A DNA stretch of 64,000 bases from Pseudoroseicyclus_A sp041714655 (GTDB taxonomy: Bacteria > Pseudomonadota > Alphaproteobacteria > Rhodobacterales > Rhodobacteraceae): positions 2,418,001 through 2,482,000 of the forward strand of contig NZ_CP168219.1 of NCBI RefSeq assembly GCF_041714655.1, in the 5' to 3' direction. The position numbers were made by a program, and so were the translations under genes. Numbering within the stretch: position 1 is the first letter of the stretch; each line of letters starts with the position of its first letter. Under the pieces are notes generated by a model. That model was not told where the DNA came from and made no database searches. It was given only the letters and a program-made list of their open reading frames with translations. Shown piece by piece: positions 37,910 to 46,612 of the stretch.

Positions 37910-38530
37910 TCAGGCGGAGCCGTCCTCCTCCTCCACGCCGTAGCGCTCGAGGAGCCGGCCCTGCGTCATGAAGAACAGGAAGAGCGCCGCCGTCAGCCCG
38001 AAGGTCTTGAAGCTCACCCAGAATTCCGTCGAGAAGAGCCGCCAGACGATCTCGTTCGCCAGCGCCAGCGCAAAGAAGAACCACATGATGCGCTTCGTCA
38101 GCACCATCCAGCCCTCGCGGCGCAGCGGCATGGCCTCGCCCATCAACCCCTGCAGGTAGCTCTGCCCGCGCATCAGCCCGATGGCGAGCGCCGCGCCGAA
38201 GATCACGTAGATGATCGTCGGCTTCATCTTGAAGAAGCGCTCGTCGTTGAACCAGACGGAGAGCGAGCCGAAGACGACGACGAGCACCGCGGTGACGACC
38301 TGCATCTTCGAGAGCTTGCCCGTCAGCCACCACAGGATCCCGGTGCACAGGAGCAGGAGCGGCACGAAGAGCGCCGTGACGACGATGAAGCCCTGGTATT
38401 CCGTGCCGCCGATCTCGAACACACGGTCCTTCAGCCGCCCGTAGGCGAGGAAGAAGAGCAGGATCGGCCCGAAATCGAGGCCGATCTTCAGCCAGGCGGG
38501 GACTTTGCGGGGGGCGGTGCTGTCGGTCAT
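37910..38530 (-). CDS. yciB: Inner-membrane septation protein A (YciB/IspZ)
   Basis: 206 residues with five hydrophobic segments. Motifs typical of the family are LDFGPILLFFLAYG near residue 18, FNDERFFKMKPTIIY near 93 and TKRIMWFFFALALANEIVWR near 144. It is linked to cell-envelope integrity and septation. It forms a tight minus-strand run with ftsY and an EamA transporter, an order common in this bacterial family; the preceding gene ends 9 nt before its start. Confidence 0.94.
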   Translation of the reverse strand: MTDSTAPRKVPAWLKIGLDFGPILLFFLAYGRLKDRVFEIGGTEYQGFIVVTALFVPLLLLCTGILWWLTGKLSKMQVVTAVLVVVFGSLSVWFNDERFFKMKPTIIYVIFGAALAIGLMRGQSYLQGLMGEAMPLRREGWMVLTKRIMWFFFALALANEIVWRLFSTEFWVSFKTFGLTAALFLFFMTQGRLLERYGVEEEDGSA

Positions 38531-38539
38531 GCCTGCTAT

Positions 38540-39442
38540 CTAGCCTCCGAATTCGACGATGACAGCCCCCGCCGCGATCACAGCCATGAGGAAGAGGCGC
38601 CGCGGCCCCACCCCCTCGCCGAGGATGAACCATCCGATGAGCCCCGCGAAGACCGTCGAGGTCTCGCGGAGGACGGCCGCCTCCCCCACCTTGTCGAGAT
38701 AGGTGGCGAGCATGACGCCGCCGAAGCTGATCCAGGCGATGAAGGCGCCGATGAGCCCGCGGAGCGCCAGCGGCGGCAGGCGCGGCGGCGCGGCCATCCG
38801 CCGGTAGCGGAAGGCGGCGATGAAGGGAAAGTCGAGCGCGGTGATGAAGAAGAACCAGGCGAGGAAGGTCATCGGCGAGGCGCCGGAGCGGATGCCCCAG
38901 GCGTCGTAGGTCGTGTAGATGGCCACCATCACCCCGCCCCAGAGCGCGAAGACGAGCCCCATCCGCATGGCGCGCGGGTCGAGCGACACCTCCGAGAGGT
39001 TGCGGATCGCCAGCATCAGGATGCCGCCGGAGAGGAGCGCGACGCCGCCCCATTGGACCAGGGTGAAATGCTCATGGAAGATGATCGAGGCGGCGGCGAC
39101 GGTCACCACCGGGCCGGAGCCGCGGACCACCGGATAGACGAAGGAATAGGCTGCCCGCTCATAGGCGAGCGCCATGGCGAGCTTGTAGACGAAGTGGATG
39201 ACCAGCGCCCCGGCGAGGATCGCCCACATCGTCGCATCGGGCCAGGGCACGAGGAAGAGCGCCACGGGGGCCGAGATGAGGGCCAGCGACGCGTCGATGG
39301 AGCCCCGCGACAGCCAGGGGTCATGCGCGCCCTTCTGGAGCGCCCCGAAGACCGCATGGGCGATGGCCGAGGTGAGCGCGAGAAGCGTCGCGAGCTGCGC
39401 CCCCGCCGCCGTCCCTGCCAGTGAAGCGAACCACTCTCCCAT
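38540..39442 (-). CDS. EamA-family (DMT) transporter
   Basis: 300 residues with ten hydrophobic segments in two EamA repeats. Motifs include YPVVRGSGPVVTVAAASIIF at the end of repeat one and LRETSTVFAGLIGWFILGEG in repeat two. It is a likely exporter or exchanger of a small metabolite. It stands 9 nt upstream of yciB in the same direction. It is not closely similar to the other EamA protein at 22.2-23.1 kb. Confidence 0.88.
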   Translation of the reverse strand: MGEWFASLAGTAAGAQLATLLALTSAIAHAVFGALQKGAHDPWLSRGSIDASLALISAPVALFLVPWPDATMWAILAGALVIHFVYKLAMALAYERAAYSFVYPVVRGSGPVVTVAAASIIFHEHFTLVQWGGVALLSGGILMLAIRNLSEVSLDPRAMRMGLVFALWGGVMVAIYTTYDAWGIRSGASPMTFLAWFFFITALDFPFIAAFRYRRMAAPPRLPPLALRGLIGAFIAWISFGGVMLATYLDKVGEAAVLRETSTVFAGLIGWFILGEGVGPRRLFLMAVIAAGAVIVEFGG

Positions 39443-39550
39443 CCGCTCCCTCTCGCCCGAGGCGCGGGGAATGGCAAGAGAGGCGCCGGCGACGGGGCTG
39501 GTTGCCCTGAGGTTGGACCACGGCCCCGTGCAGGGTGAGCGTCAAAACGC

Positions 39551-39861
39551 CCGTAGGGTGGGTTTGTAACCCACCGCCCCCCCCTTCAACCGGGCGCAAC
39601 GGCGCCGCGCAGGGCGGGCGCCGGCCCGGGGGGTGGCGCGCCGACGGCGGAGCGGAGCGCTTTATGGTGCCGCGCATCCTGACCTGCCAGCGATGCGCGC
39701 CCTCTCGGAGCGCCGACCCGCGAGACGGGCCGGCGCTCGCCCTGCGCCTTCGGCGCGCACCGGGCGGGGGCTCAGTTCATCAGGTGTGACCAGGCGTAGG
39801 GTGGGTTTGTAACCCACCGCCTCGCTGGCAACCGGGCCAACCGCTGCCGCGCAGGGCGGGC
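39551..39861 (+). repeat. Dispersed GTAGGGTGGGTTT repeat, copies B and C
   Basis: Most of the 430-bp gap 39443-39872. Copy B (39551-39770) repeats copy A block by block: GTAGGGTGGGTTTGTAACCC, GCGCAGGGCGGGCGCCGGCC, GCTTTATGGTGC, GAGACGGGCCGGCGCTCGCC. A shorter copy C (39794-39861) follows in tandem with the first blocks only. The bases 39443-39550 show nothing. No gene is supported. Confidence 0.78.
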
Positions 39862-39872
39862 CGAGCCCCGCC

Positions 39873-41336
39873 TCAGGCCGGCGCCAGCTCCGTGCCCACA
39901 AGGGCGGCCGCGAATTCCTCGGGGTCGAAGGGGGCGAGGTCGTCGATCTGCTCGCCGACGCCGATGGCGTGGATCGGCAGGCCGAAGCGGTCGGCGAGGG
40001 CCACGAGGACGCCGCCCCGGGCCGTGCCGTCGAGCTTGGTCATCACCAGGCCGGAGACATCGGCGATCTTGCGGAAGATCTCCACCTGCGTCAGCGCGTT
40101 CTGGCCCGTCGTCGCGTCCAGCACCAGAAGGGTGTTATGCGGCGCGTCCGGGTCCTTCTTGCGGATGACGCGGACGATCTTCGCCAGCTCCTCCATGAGG
40201 TCCTGCCGGTTCTGCAGCCGCCCAGCCGTGTCGATTAGCAGAAGGTCCGCGCCATCTTCCTGCGCCTTCGTCATTGCGTCGAAGGCCAGCGAAGCCGGGT
40301 CGCTCCCCTGCGGCGCGGTCATCACCGGCACGCCCGCGCGCTCGCCCCAGACTTGCAGCTGCTCCACCGCCGCCGCGCGGAACGTGTCGCCCGCGGCAAT
40401 CACCACCTTCTTGCCGGCACCGCGGAACTGGCTCGCCAGCTTGCCGATCGTCGTCGTCTTGCCCGAGCCGTTGACGCCCACCACCAGAACCACCTGGGGC
40501 TTGGACGGGTAAAGCGGCAGCGGCCGGGCGACCGGATCCATGATGCGGGAGATCTCGCCGGCGAGCGCGCCCTTGATCTCCGCCGAGGTCAGGCGGCGGC
40601 CCATGCGGCCCTCGGCGATGTTGGCGGAGACGCGCATCGAGGTCTCGACGCCCATGTCGGAGGCGATGAGCAGCTCCTCGAGCTCCTCCAGCATCGCGTC
40701 ATCCATCAGCCGGCGCGGCGCCTCGACGGCCGGTCCCCGGCGGAACATGCGCGAGACGATGCCGCCCCGGGGGGCGGGGTCGGCGGCGGGCTCAGTTGAG
40801 GGCGCGGGCTCCGGCGCGAGGGCTACATCCGCCGGGTCGTCGACCATCGGCTCGTCGGCATCGGGGCCGGCCCCCCGGGGGGAGACCGGCGCGGCGGGCG
40901 CGCCGGGCGGCGGCGCCTGGGGCACATCCGGGCCGGGGGTGGGTTGCGGCATCTCGGGCACGTCCGGGCCGGGCGTTGGCTCGGGCATCTCAGGCACATC
41001 GGGCCCCGGGGGCTCGGGCACCTCGGGGACCTCCGGCACGTCGGGCGTATCCGGCGGCTCGGGGAGCGGCGGCTGCGGGGTCTCCGGGGGCTCGGGCACC
41101 GGCGGTTGAGGCGTCTCCGGCGGCTCGGGCACGGATGGCGGGGGGACTTCGGGCGGCTCCTGAACCGGGGGCTCGGGCGCCTCCGGCGGGCGCGGCGTCT
41201 CGGGGACCTCGGGCACGGGGGCGGCGGCATCGACAGGCGCAGCCTCCTCCCCCTCGCCGACCAGCGCATCGATGCCGGACTCGAGTTTCGAGGAAGACGA
41301 CAGGAGCCTGTCTTTCAGCTTTCGGAAGAACGACAT
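39873..41336 (-). CDS. ftsY: Signal recognition particle receptor FtsY
   Basis: GTPase that receives SRP-ribosome complexes at the inner membrane. 487 residues. The C-terminal NG domain shows GVNGSGKTTTIGKLA, GDTFRAAAVEQL, LLIDTAGRLQNR and TKLDGTARGG. The N-terminal A domain is unusual: residues about 38-150 are near-perfect Pro/Glu repeats (PEPPETPQPPVPEPPETPQP and later GPDVPEMPQPTP). The first 25 residues are basic, as in membrane-binding FtsY. It heads a run with EamA and yciB. Confidence 0.96.
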   Translation of the reverse strand: MSFFRKLKDRLLSSSSKLESGIDALVGEGEEAAPVDAAAPVPEVPETPRPPEAPEPPVQEPPEVPPPSVPEPPETPQPPVPEPPETPQPPLPEPPDTPDVPEVPEVPEPPGPDVPEMPEPTPGPDVPEMPQPTPGPDVPQAPPPGAPAAPVSPRGAGPDADEPMVDDPADVALAPEPAPSTEPAADPAPRGGIVSRMFRRGPAVEAPRRLMDDAMLEELEELLIASDMGVETSMRVSANIAEGRMGRRLTSAEIKGALAGEISRIMDPVARPLPLYPSKPQVVLVVGVNGSGKTTTIGKLASQFRGAGKKVVIAAGDTFRAAAVEQLQVWGERAGVPVMTAPQGSDPASLAFDAMTKAQEDGADLLLIDTAGRLQNRQDLMEELAKIVRVIRKKDPDAPHNTLLVLDATTGQNALTQVEIFRKIADVSGLVMTKLDGTARGGVLVALADRFGLPIHAIGVGEQIDDLAPFDPEEFAAALVGTELAPA

Positions 41337-41410
41337 CGGCGGGGCCTTTCTTTTCTACCCTCCGACCTAGTGCGTCGGGCCAGTCAGGGAAAGGGGTCGG
41401 GAGGCGGGAG

Positions 41411-41485
41411 AGGGCCGGCCCGTTCCGGGCCGGGTGGAGGCGCTGCCTCCACACCTCCGGCATATTTCCGGCCAGCTGAAGGGGG
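41411..41485 (-). repeat. Two-hairpin intergenic repeat, copy 4
   Basis: Reversed copy of the 16250-16330 element: on the minus strand CCCTTCAGCTGGCC, AAATATGCCGGAGGTG, stems GTGGAGGC/GCCTCCAC and CCGGCCCG/CGGGCCGG. It lies between the divergent ftsY and DUF2177 genes, so it is not simply a terminator here. Confidence 0.8.
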
Positions 41486-41563
41486 AGCCCGGAAGGCGGG
41501 GCGGATCGCGAGTGATCCAGGAGGGCGCGCCCTGCGTCTTCCTCCGAAAGGGAGACCCGATCC

Positions 41564-41965
41564 ATGACCGCCTTCGTCCTCTACGGCGCCACAGCGCTGA
41601 TCTTCCTCATCGCTGACGCGCTGATGCTGAGCTTCGTGCTCAAGCCGCTGTTCGAGCGGCATCTCGGCGACCAGCTCCGCGAGAGCATCCGTGCCGTGCC
41701 GGCGCTGCTCTTCTATCTCGCCTATGTCGGAATCCTCAGCTGGATCGTCACTTGGCCGGCCTTCCGCGATGGCACGCCCCTGCCGCAGGTGGCCCTGACC
41801 GCCGCGCTCATGGGCTTCTTCGCCTATGGGACCTACGAGTTCACCAGCTACGCCGTCATGGCCCGCTGGCATGTCTCGATGCTGGCGGCCGATCTGGCCT
41901 GGGGGACGCTGCTGACCGCCGGCGCCGCCACCGCCGGGCTCTGGATCGCGCGCACGGTGACTTGA
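41564..41965 (+). CDS. DUF2177 membrane protein
   Basis: 133 residues with four membrane helices (about 4-26, 45-66, 76-96, 106-130). The pattern FLIADALMLSFVLKP, VPALLFYLAYVGILSW, GFFAYGTYEFTSYAVMARW and DLAWGTLLTAGAATAG matches the DUF2177 family. Function is unknown. Its start is the only ATG that keeps the first helix. It stands alone. Confidence 0.87.
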   Translation: MTAFVLYGATALIFLIADALMLSFVLKPLFERHLGDQLRESIRAVPALLFYLAYVGILSWIVTWPAFRDGTPLPQVALTAALMGFFAYGTYEFTSYAVMARWHVSMLAADLAWGTLLTAGAATAGLWIARTVT

Positions 41966-42040
41966 AACGGGTCACCTGACACGGTGTCTTGAGCGGGCGG
42001 GGGCTTTCGCCCCGGCGCGGGACGCGGCAAGGTCGGGGGC

Positions 42041-42430
42041 ATGTTGCGCCATGCCCTCTGCCCTGCCCTCCTCGCCCTTCTCGTCGCCGGCCCCGCCACC
42101 GCGGAGCCCATGAGCGCCGAGGAGTTCGAGGCGTATGTCACCGGCAAGACCTTCGGCTATGCCTCGGGCGGCGAGCCCTATGGGGTGGAGCGCTATACCG
42201 AAGGCCGCCGGGTGCTCTGGGCCTTCGTCGGCGATGAATGCGTCGAGGGCGAATGGTATCCCAGGGGCGAGGACATCTGCTTCTTCTACCCGGACTTCGA
42301 CGACGAGCAGTGCTGGCAGTTTGAGCTGTCCGGCGGCGGGCTGACGGCGCGCTTCACCGGCGAGGGCGCGACCGGCATGGTCTATTCCGTCAGCGAGGCG
42401 CCGCTCATCTGCCCCGGCTACGGGGTCTGA
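42041..42430 (+). CDS. Small secreted protein of unknown function
   Basis: 129 residues with a clear signal peptide (cleavage near GPATAEP, about residue 22). The mature part has the EEFEAYVTGKTFGYASGG start and four cysteines (DECVEG, DICFFY, EQCWQF, LICPGY) that could form two disulfides, and is rich in aromatic residues. Similar short periplasmic proteins are common in this group, but no function is known to me. It converges with xseA, 4 nt away, and no terminator was seen between them. Confidence 0.75.
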   Translation: MLRHALCPALLALLVAGPATAEPMSAEEFEAYVTGKTFGYASGGEPYGVERYTEGRRVLWAFVGDECVEGEWYPRGEDICFFYPDFDDEQCWQFELSGGGLTARFTGEGATGMVYSVSEAPLICPGYGV

Positions 42431-42434
42431 GCGC

Positions 42435-44027
42435 TCAGAAGAGGCTGCCCTGCTCGGGCGGTTTCGACGCCTTCGCAGGCTTGGGCGGCTCCGGCTTCGC
42501 GCGCGGGCTGCCGCCCGAGGCGCCCCCCGCACCCCCCTCCGGTGTGAATCGGCCATCGGCGAATTCGATTTCCAGATGCGCGGCGGCGGCGGCCTCGGTG
42601 GCGGAGGTGACGACCCGCGCCCCCTCCCCGGCCCCGTCCCGCACAACCGCATAGCCGCGCGCCAGCGTCGCCTTGTAGCTCAGCGTCTCGAGGAGCCGCC
42701 CGGCCCCGGCGAGCCGCTCGCTTCGCCGCTCGGCCAGCCGCCCTTCGGCGCCATCGAGCCGCTCGGCGGCGCGCAGGAGCCGGGCGCGCCCGTCCGAGAG
42801 CTGCCGCTCGAGGGGCGCGGCCGCGAGCTGCAGCCGCTCGAGCCGATGGCGGCGGGCGCGGACGACGTCTCTGAGGCCGGGGCCGAGCCGCGCCGCCACC
42901 CGCTCCAGCCGACCGGCGGCGCCCTCGCGGGCGCGGGCGAGGAGGCTCGGCGACAGCGGCACCCGGGCGAGCGCCAGCCGGCGCCGGTCGACGACGCGGG
43001 TGAGTGCGCCGGGCAGCCGGTCACCGGCGATGTCGAGCCGCTGGCGGGGCGTCGCCAGCAGCGCCTCGGGCCGCGGCAGGGCGCGGGAGAGGTCGGCGAG
43101 CCGCTGGCGGCGGCGCATCACCGCGCCCTCCGTCGCGCCCGCGAACCTCTGGCCGAGCTGGCCCACGGCGCGCTGCAGGTCCGCCCGGACCGGAACCGCC
43201 ATCTCGGCGGCAGCCGTCGGCGTCGGCGCGCGGCGGTCGGCGGCGTGGTCGATGAGCGTCACGTCGGTCTCGTGGCCGACGGCGGAGATGAGCGGGATGG
43301 CGGAGGCCGCCGCGGCCCGCACCACCGCCTCCTCGTTGAAACCCCAGAGGTCTTCGACGGAGCCGCCGCCCCGGGCGACGATCAGCACGTCGGGCCGGGG
43401 GATCGGCCCGCCGGGCTGCAGCGCGTTGAATCCCTCGATGGCCCTCACCACCTCCGGCGCCGAGGCGGCGCCCTGCACCACGACGGGCCAGAGGAGCACA
43501 TGGCGCGGGAAGCGGTCGTGCAGACGGTGGAGGATGTCGCGGATCACGGCGCCGGTCGGCGAGGTGATGACGCCGATGACCTCCGGCAGATAGGGCAGCG
43601 GGCGCTTGCGGGCGGGGGCGAAGAGCCCCTCCGCCTCCAGCGCCTTCCGGCGCTTCTCCAGCATCGCCATCAGGGCGCCGGCGCCGGCAGGCACGAGGTC
43701 GTCCACCGTGAGCTGGTAGCGCGATTGCGGCCCGAAGGTGGTGAGCTTGCCGGTGGCGATGACCTCCATCCCCTCCTCCGGCATATGCGCGAGCCGGGCC
43801 GCCTGGCCCTTCCAGCTCACCGCCGAGAGGACGGAGCGCTCGTCCTTGAGGTCGAAATAGAGATGCCCCGAGCGGGCATGGGTGACGCGGCCGACCTCGC
43901 CGCGCACGCGCACGCGGCCGAACTCGCCCTCGATCACGCGCTTCACCGCGCCGGTGATCTCGCCGACCGTGTAGTCATGGGCATTGCCCGGGGTGGGGCC
44001 GGGGCCGTCGTCTTCGAAGAGGTCCAT
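42435..44027 (-). CDS. xseA: Exodeoxyribonuclease VII large subunit
   Basis: 530 residues. An OB-fold starts at about residue 18 (YTVGEITGAVKRVIEG), followed by GHLYFDLKDERSVLSAVSWK. The catalytic core has VITSPTGAVIRDILHRL, IVARGGGSVEDLWGFNEE and SAVGHETDVTLIDHAADRRA. A long Arg/Leu/Ala-rich coiled region (about 290-480) and a basic-proline C-terminal tail follow. It degrades single-stranded DNA with XseB, which is not in the window. purD is close by on the other strand, as is usual in these genomes. Confidence 0.95.
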   Translation of the reverse strand: MDLFEDDGPGPTPGNAHDYTVGEITGAVKRVIEGEFGRVRVRGEVGRVTHARSGHLYFDLKDERSVLSAVSWKGQAARLAHMPEEGMEVIATGKLTTFGPQSRYQLTVDDLVPAGAGALMAMLEKRRKALEAEGLFAPARKRPLPYLPEVIGVITSPTGAVIRDILHRLHDRFPRHVLLWPVVVQGAASAPEVVRAIEGFNALQPGGPIPRPDVLIVARGGGSVEDLWGFNEEAVVRAAAASAIPLISAVGHETDVTLIDHAADRRAPTPTAAAEMAVPVRADLQRAVGQLGQRFAGATEGAVMRRRQRLADLSRALPRPEALLATPRQRLDIAGDRLPGALTRVVDRRRLALARVPLSPSLLARAREGAAGRLERVAARLGPGLRDVVRARRHRLERLQLAAAPLERQLSDGRARLLRAAERLDGAEGRLAERRSERLAGAGRLLETLSYKATLARGYAVVRDGAGEGARVVTSATEAAAAAHLEIEFADGRFTPEGGAGGASGGSPRAKPEPPKPAKASKPPEQGSLF

Positions 44028-44064
44028 GGGGTCTTGTCGCCCGGCGGGCGGGCGCCCGCAAGAG

Positions 44065-44097
44065 AAACGGGCGGCCCCCGGGATGGGGACCGCCCGC
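44065..44097 (-). terminator. Terminator after the PfpI-like gene
   Basis: GCGGGCGGTCCCC pairs with GGGGGCCGCCCG on the minus strand (one mismatch), followed by TTTCTC. It lies between the PfpI-like gene stop and the xseA start. Confidence 0.7.
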
Positions 44098-44127
44098 TTT
44101 GCAGGACTGTTCGCGAGGGGGCGCCGG

Positions 44128-44688
44128 TCAGGCGGCGCGCTTCTCGTGGCGGCCCTCGGCGATCTCTTCGACCATCTTGGCGCAGAAGGCGTCGAGGTCG
44201 TCGGGGCTGCGCGAGGTGACGATCGCCTGGTCGCAGACGACCTCGCTGTCTTCCCAAAGCCCGCCGGCGTTGACGACGTCGGTCTTGATCGACTTGAACG
44301 AGGTCACCTTGCGGCCCTTGAGGACGTCCGCCTCCACCAGCAGCCAGGGCCCGTGGCAGATTGCGCCGATGGGCTTCTTCGCTTCGAATATCGCCTTGAC
44401 GAAGGCGACCGCCTCGTCATTGGCGCGCAGGATGTCGGGGTTGATCACGCCGCCCGGCAGCACCAGGGCGCTGTATTCGGCGGGCGAGACCTCCGAGAGC
44501 ACCCGGTCGACCTTGACCGGCTGCCCCCAGTCCTTGCCCTTCCAGCCCTTGATCTCGCCGGATTCGGGCGAGACGACATGGACCTCGGCGCCGGCATCCT
44601 TCAGCTTCTGAAGGGGCACCTCCAACTCGGACTGCTCGTAGCCATGGGTGGCGAGGATCGCGACGGTTTTTCCTTCGAGAGTTGGCAT
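44128..44688 (-). CDS. Type 1 glutamine amidotransferase-like protein (DJ-1/PfpI family)
   Basis: 186 residues. The nucleophile elbow AICHGPWLLVEADV holds the reactive cysteine and the adjacent His, and EQSELEVPLQKLKDAGAEV supplies the glutamate that activates it. This is the PfpI/YhbO/DJ-1 pattern of stress-related deglycase or chaperone proteins. AAGGAGG stands before the ATG. It is divergent from purD across 148 bp and is followed by a terminator, so it is a single-gene unit. Confidence 0.9.
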   Translation of the reverse strand: MPTLEGKTVAILATHGYEQSELEVPLQKLKDAGAEVHVVSPESGEIKGWKGKDWGQPVKVDRVLSEVSPAEYSALVLPGGVINPDILRANDEAVAFVKAIFEAKKPIGAICHGPWLLVEADVLKGRKVTSFKSIKTDVVNAGGLWEDSEVVCDQAIVTSRSPDDLDAFCAKMVEEIAEGRHEKRAA

Positions 44689-44836
44689 GTGAGCCTCCTT
44701 TCGGTTTCGTTTCGGATTTGACGGACCAACGGCCTCCCCCCTCCTGGTGTTCCATCGGATCGGGCAAACGGGCCCTTCCCTTGCCTCACGATCCCGTGGC
44801 CCCTAGAGGAGCGGCAGGAGATCGAAAGGGCGGCCG

Positions 44837-46099
44837 ATGAACATCCTCATTCTGGGCTCGGGCGGGCGCGAACATGCGCTGGCCTGGGCGGTGCAGCAGA
44901 ACCCCAAATGCGACCGGCTGATCGTGGCGCCGGGCAATGCCGGCATCGCGGCCATCGCCGAATGCCCGGCGCTCGACATCCTCGACGGCGACGCGGTGGC
45001 CGCCTTTGCGGCCGACAATGCCGTCGATCTCGTCATCATCGGCCCCGAAGCCCCCCTCGAGGCCGGGGTGGCCGATGCCTGCCGCAATGCCGGACTTTCC
45101 GTTTTCGGACCGTCGCAGGCCGCAGCGGAGCTCGAAGCGTCAAAATCTTTCACAAAAGCGATCTGCGACGCGGCCGGTGCCCCGACGGCGGCTTGGGCAC
45201 GGTTCAGCGAGCTCGACGCCGCGAAGACACATGTGGACGCGGCCGGCGCCCCCATCGTCATCAAGGCCGACGGGCTCGCCGCCGGGAAGGGCGTGACCGT
45301 GGCGATGGATATCGCCACCGCACACGCCGCCCTCGAAGACTGCTTCGGCGGCGCCCATGGCGGCGCCGGCGCCGAGGTGGTGATCGAGGAGTTCATGACG
45401 GGGGAGGAGGCGAGCTTCTTCGTCCTCGTTGACGGCGAGGTCTGCCTGCCCATCGGCACCGCGCAGGACCACAAGCGCGCCTATGACGGCGACGAGGGGC
45501 CCAATACCGGCGGCATGGGCGCCTATGCGCCGGCGCCGATCCTGACGGAGGCGCTGCAGGCCGACGTGATGGCCCAGATCGTGCGCCCGACGATGGCCGA
45601 GATGGTCCGCCGCGGCACGCCCTATCAGGGAGTGCTCTATGTCGGGCTGATGATCGAGGACGGGCGGGCCCGGCTCGTGGAATACAATTGCCGCTTCGGC
45701 GACCCGGAGACCCAGGTGCTGATGATGCGCCTCGGCGCCCAGGCGCTGGACCTGATCCAGGCCGCCGCCGAAGGGCGGCTCGGCGAGGTCTCCCCCAGCT
45801 TCGCCTCCGATCACGCGCTGACGGTGGTGATGGCGGCGGAGGGCTACCCAGGCGCCTACGAGAAAGGCAGCGAGATCAGGGGGCTGGAGGCGCTGCCGGA
45901 GAGCTCGACGCAGGTCGTCTTCCATGCCGGGACCAAGGCGGAGGGGGGCAAGATCCTCGCCGATGGAGGGCGGGTCCTCGGCGTCACGGCGCGGGGCGCG
46001 ACCCTCGCCGAGGCGCAAAGGGCTGCCTATGCGATGGTCGATGCCATCGACTGGCCGGAGGGCTTCTGCCGCCGCGATATCGGCTGGCGGGCGCTCTAG
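44837..46099 (+). CDS. purD: Phosphoribosylamine--glycine ligase
   Basis: ATP-grasp enzyme for the second step of purine synthesis. 420 residues. Seen: ILGSGGREHALAWA at the N-terminus, VIGPEAPLEAGVAD, IKADGLAAGKGV in the ATP site, AQDHKRAYDGDEGPNTGGMG and EYNCRFGDPETQ with metal-binding Glu/Asn. The protein is complete. Its stop overlaps that of the convergent VOC gene by 4 nt. Confidence 0.97.
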   Translation: MNILILGSGGREHALAWAVQQNPKCDRLIVAPGNAGIAAIAECPALDILDGDAVAAFAADNAVDLVIIGPEAPLEAGVADACRNAGLSVFGPSQAAAELEASKSFTKAICDAAGAPTAAWARFSELDAAKTHVDAAGAPIVIKADGLAAGKGVTVAMDIATAHAALEDCFGGAHGGAGAEVVIEEFMTGEEASFFVLVDGEVCLPIGTAQDHKRAYDGDEGPNTGGMGAYAPAPILTEALQADVMAQIVRPTMAEMVRRGTPYQGVLYVGLMIEDGRARLVEYNCRFGDPETQVLMMRLGAQALDLIQAAAEGRLGEVSPSFASDHALTVVMAAEGYPGAYEKGSEIRGLEALPESSTQVVFHAGTKAEGGKILADGGRVLGVTARGATLAEAQRAAYAMVDAIDWPEGFCRRDIGWRAL

Positions 46100-46497
46100 T
46101 CCTCGACCTTCAGGCGCTGGACGAACTGGACGGGGTTGCCGTCGGGGTCGGCGATCCAGCCCGCCTTCAGCCGCCCGCCCAGGAATTCATGCGCCGCCGA
46201 GATCACCGGCGCGCCCGCGGCCTCCGCCGCCGCCATGGCGCCGTCGACATCGTCCGTCCAGAGGATGATCTCGATCCAGCGGCCCTCGCCCATCGGGTTC
46301 AGCCCGTGATCTTCCCGCGCCACCTCGACCGTGGCGATGCCGATGGTGAAGCCCTCGAGCCGCAATTCCACATGCACGGGCGCGCCGTGCCTGGGCGTGC
46401 GGAACGTCTCTTCGAAGCCGAAACGCTGATAGAAGGCCAGCGCCCGGGGCAGATCCGTCGAATAGAGATTGATGCTTGCTTCGCTGTATGTCGGCAT
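46096..46497 (-). CDS. VOC/glyoxalase-family protein
   Basis: 133 residues in the vicinal-oxygen-chelate fold: two beta-alpha-beta-beta-beta modules, with SINLYSTDLPRALAFYQRFG starting module one and LWTDDVDGAMAAAEAAGAPV module two. The end WIADPDGNPVQFVQRL carries the usual metal-ligand position. ATG 46497 was chosen over an upstream start because it begins the first strand. The substrate is unknown; names such as lyase or bleomycin resistance would be guesses. Confidence 0.85.
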   Translation of the reverse strand: MPTYSEASINLYSTDLPRALAFYQRFGFEETFRTPRHGAPVHVELRLEGFTIGIATVEVAREDHGLNPMGEGRWIEIILWTDDVDGAMAAAEAAGAPVISAAHEFLGGRLKAGWIADPDGNPVQFVQRLKVED

Positions 46498-46553
46498 GGG
46501 CGCCCCCTTGCCAAGGGATAGAGCGCCCGGCGAAAATATGGTCAAGACGCGAA

Positions 46554-46581
46554 GAAGCCGCGCCCGGAAAGGCGCGGCTTC
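46554..46581 (-). terminator. Hairpin terminator after carD
   Basis: Perfect 11-bp inverted repeat GAAGCCGCGCC/GGCGCGGCTTC with a six-base loop, followed by TTCG on the minus strand. The U-run is short, but the stem is very stable; it probably ends carD transcripts. Confidence 0.65.
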
Positions 46582-46612
46582 TCATGGCCCTGAAGGGCGA
46601 AGCTCAGGTAGC

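Noticed and set aside
40860..41250. CRISPR-like periodicity
   Set aside because: The short repeats are in-frame Pro/Glu codons of ftsY, with no spacers or cas genes.
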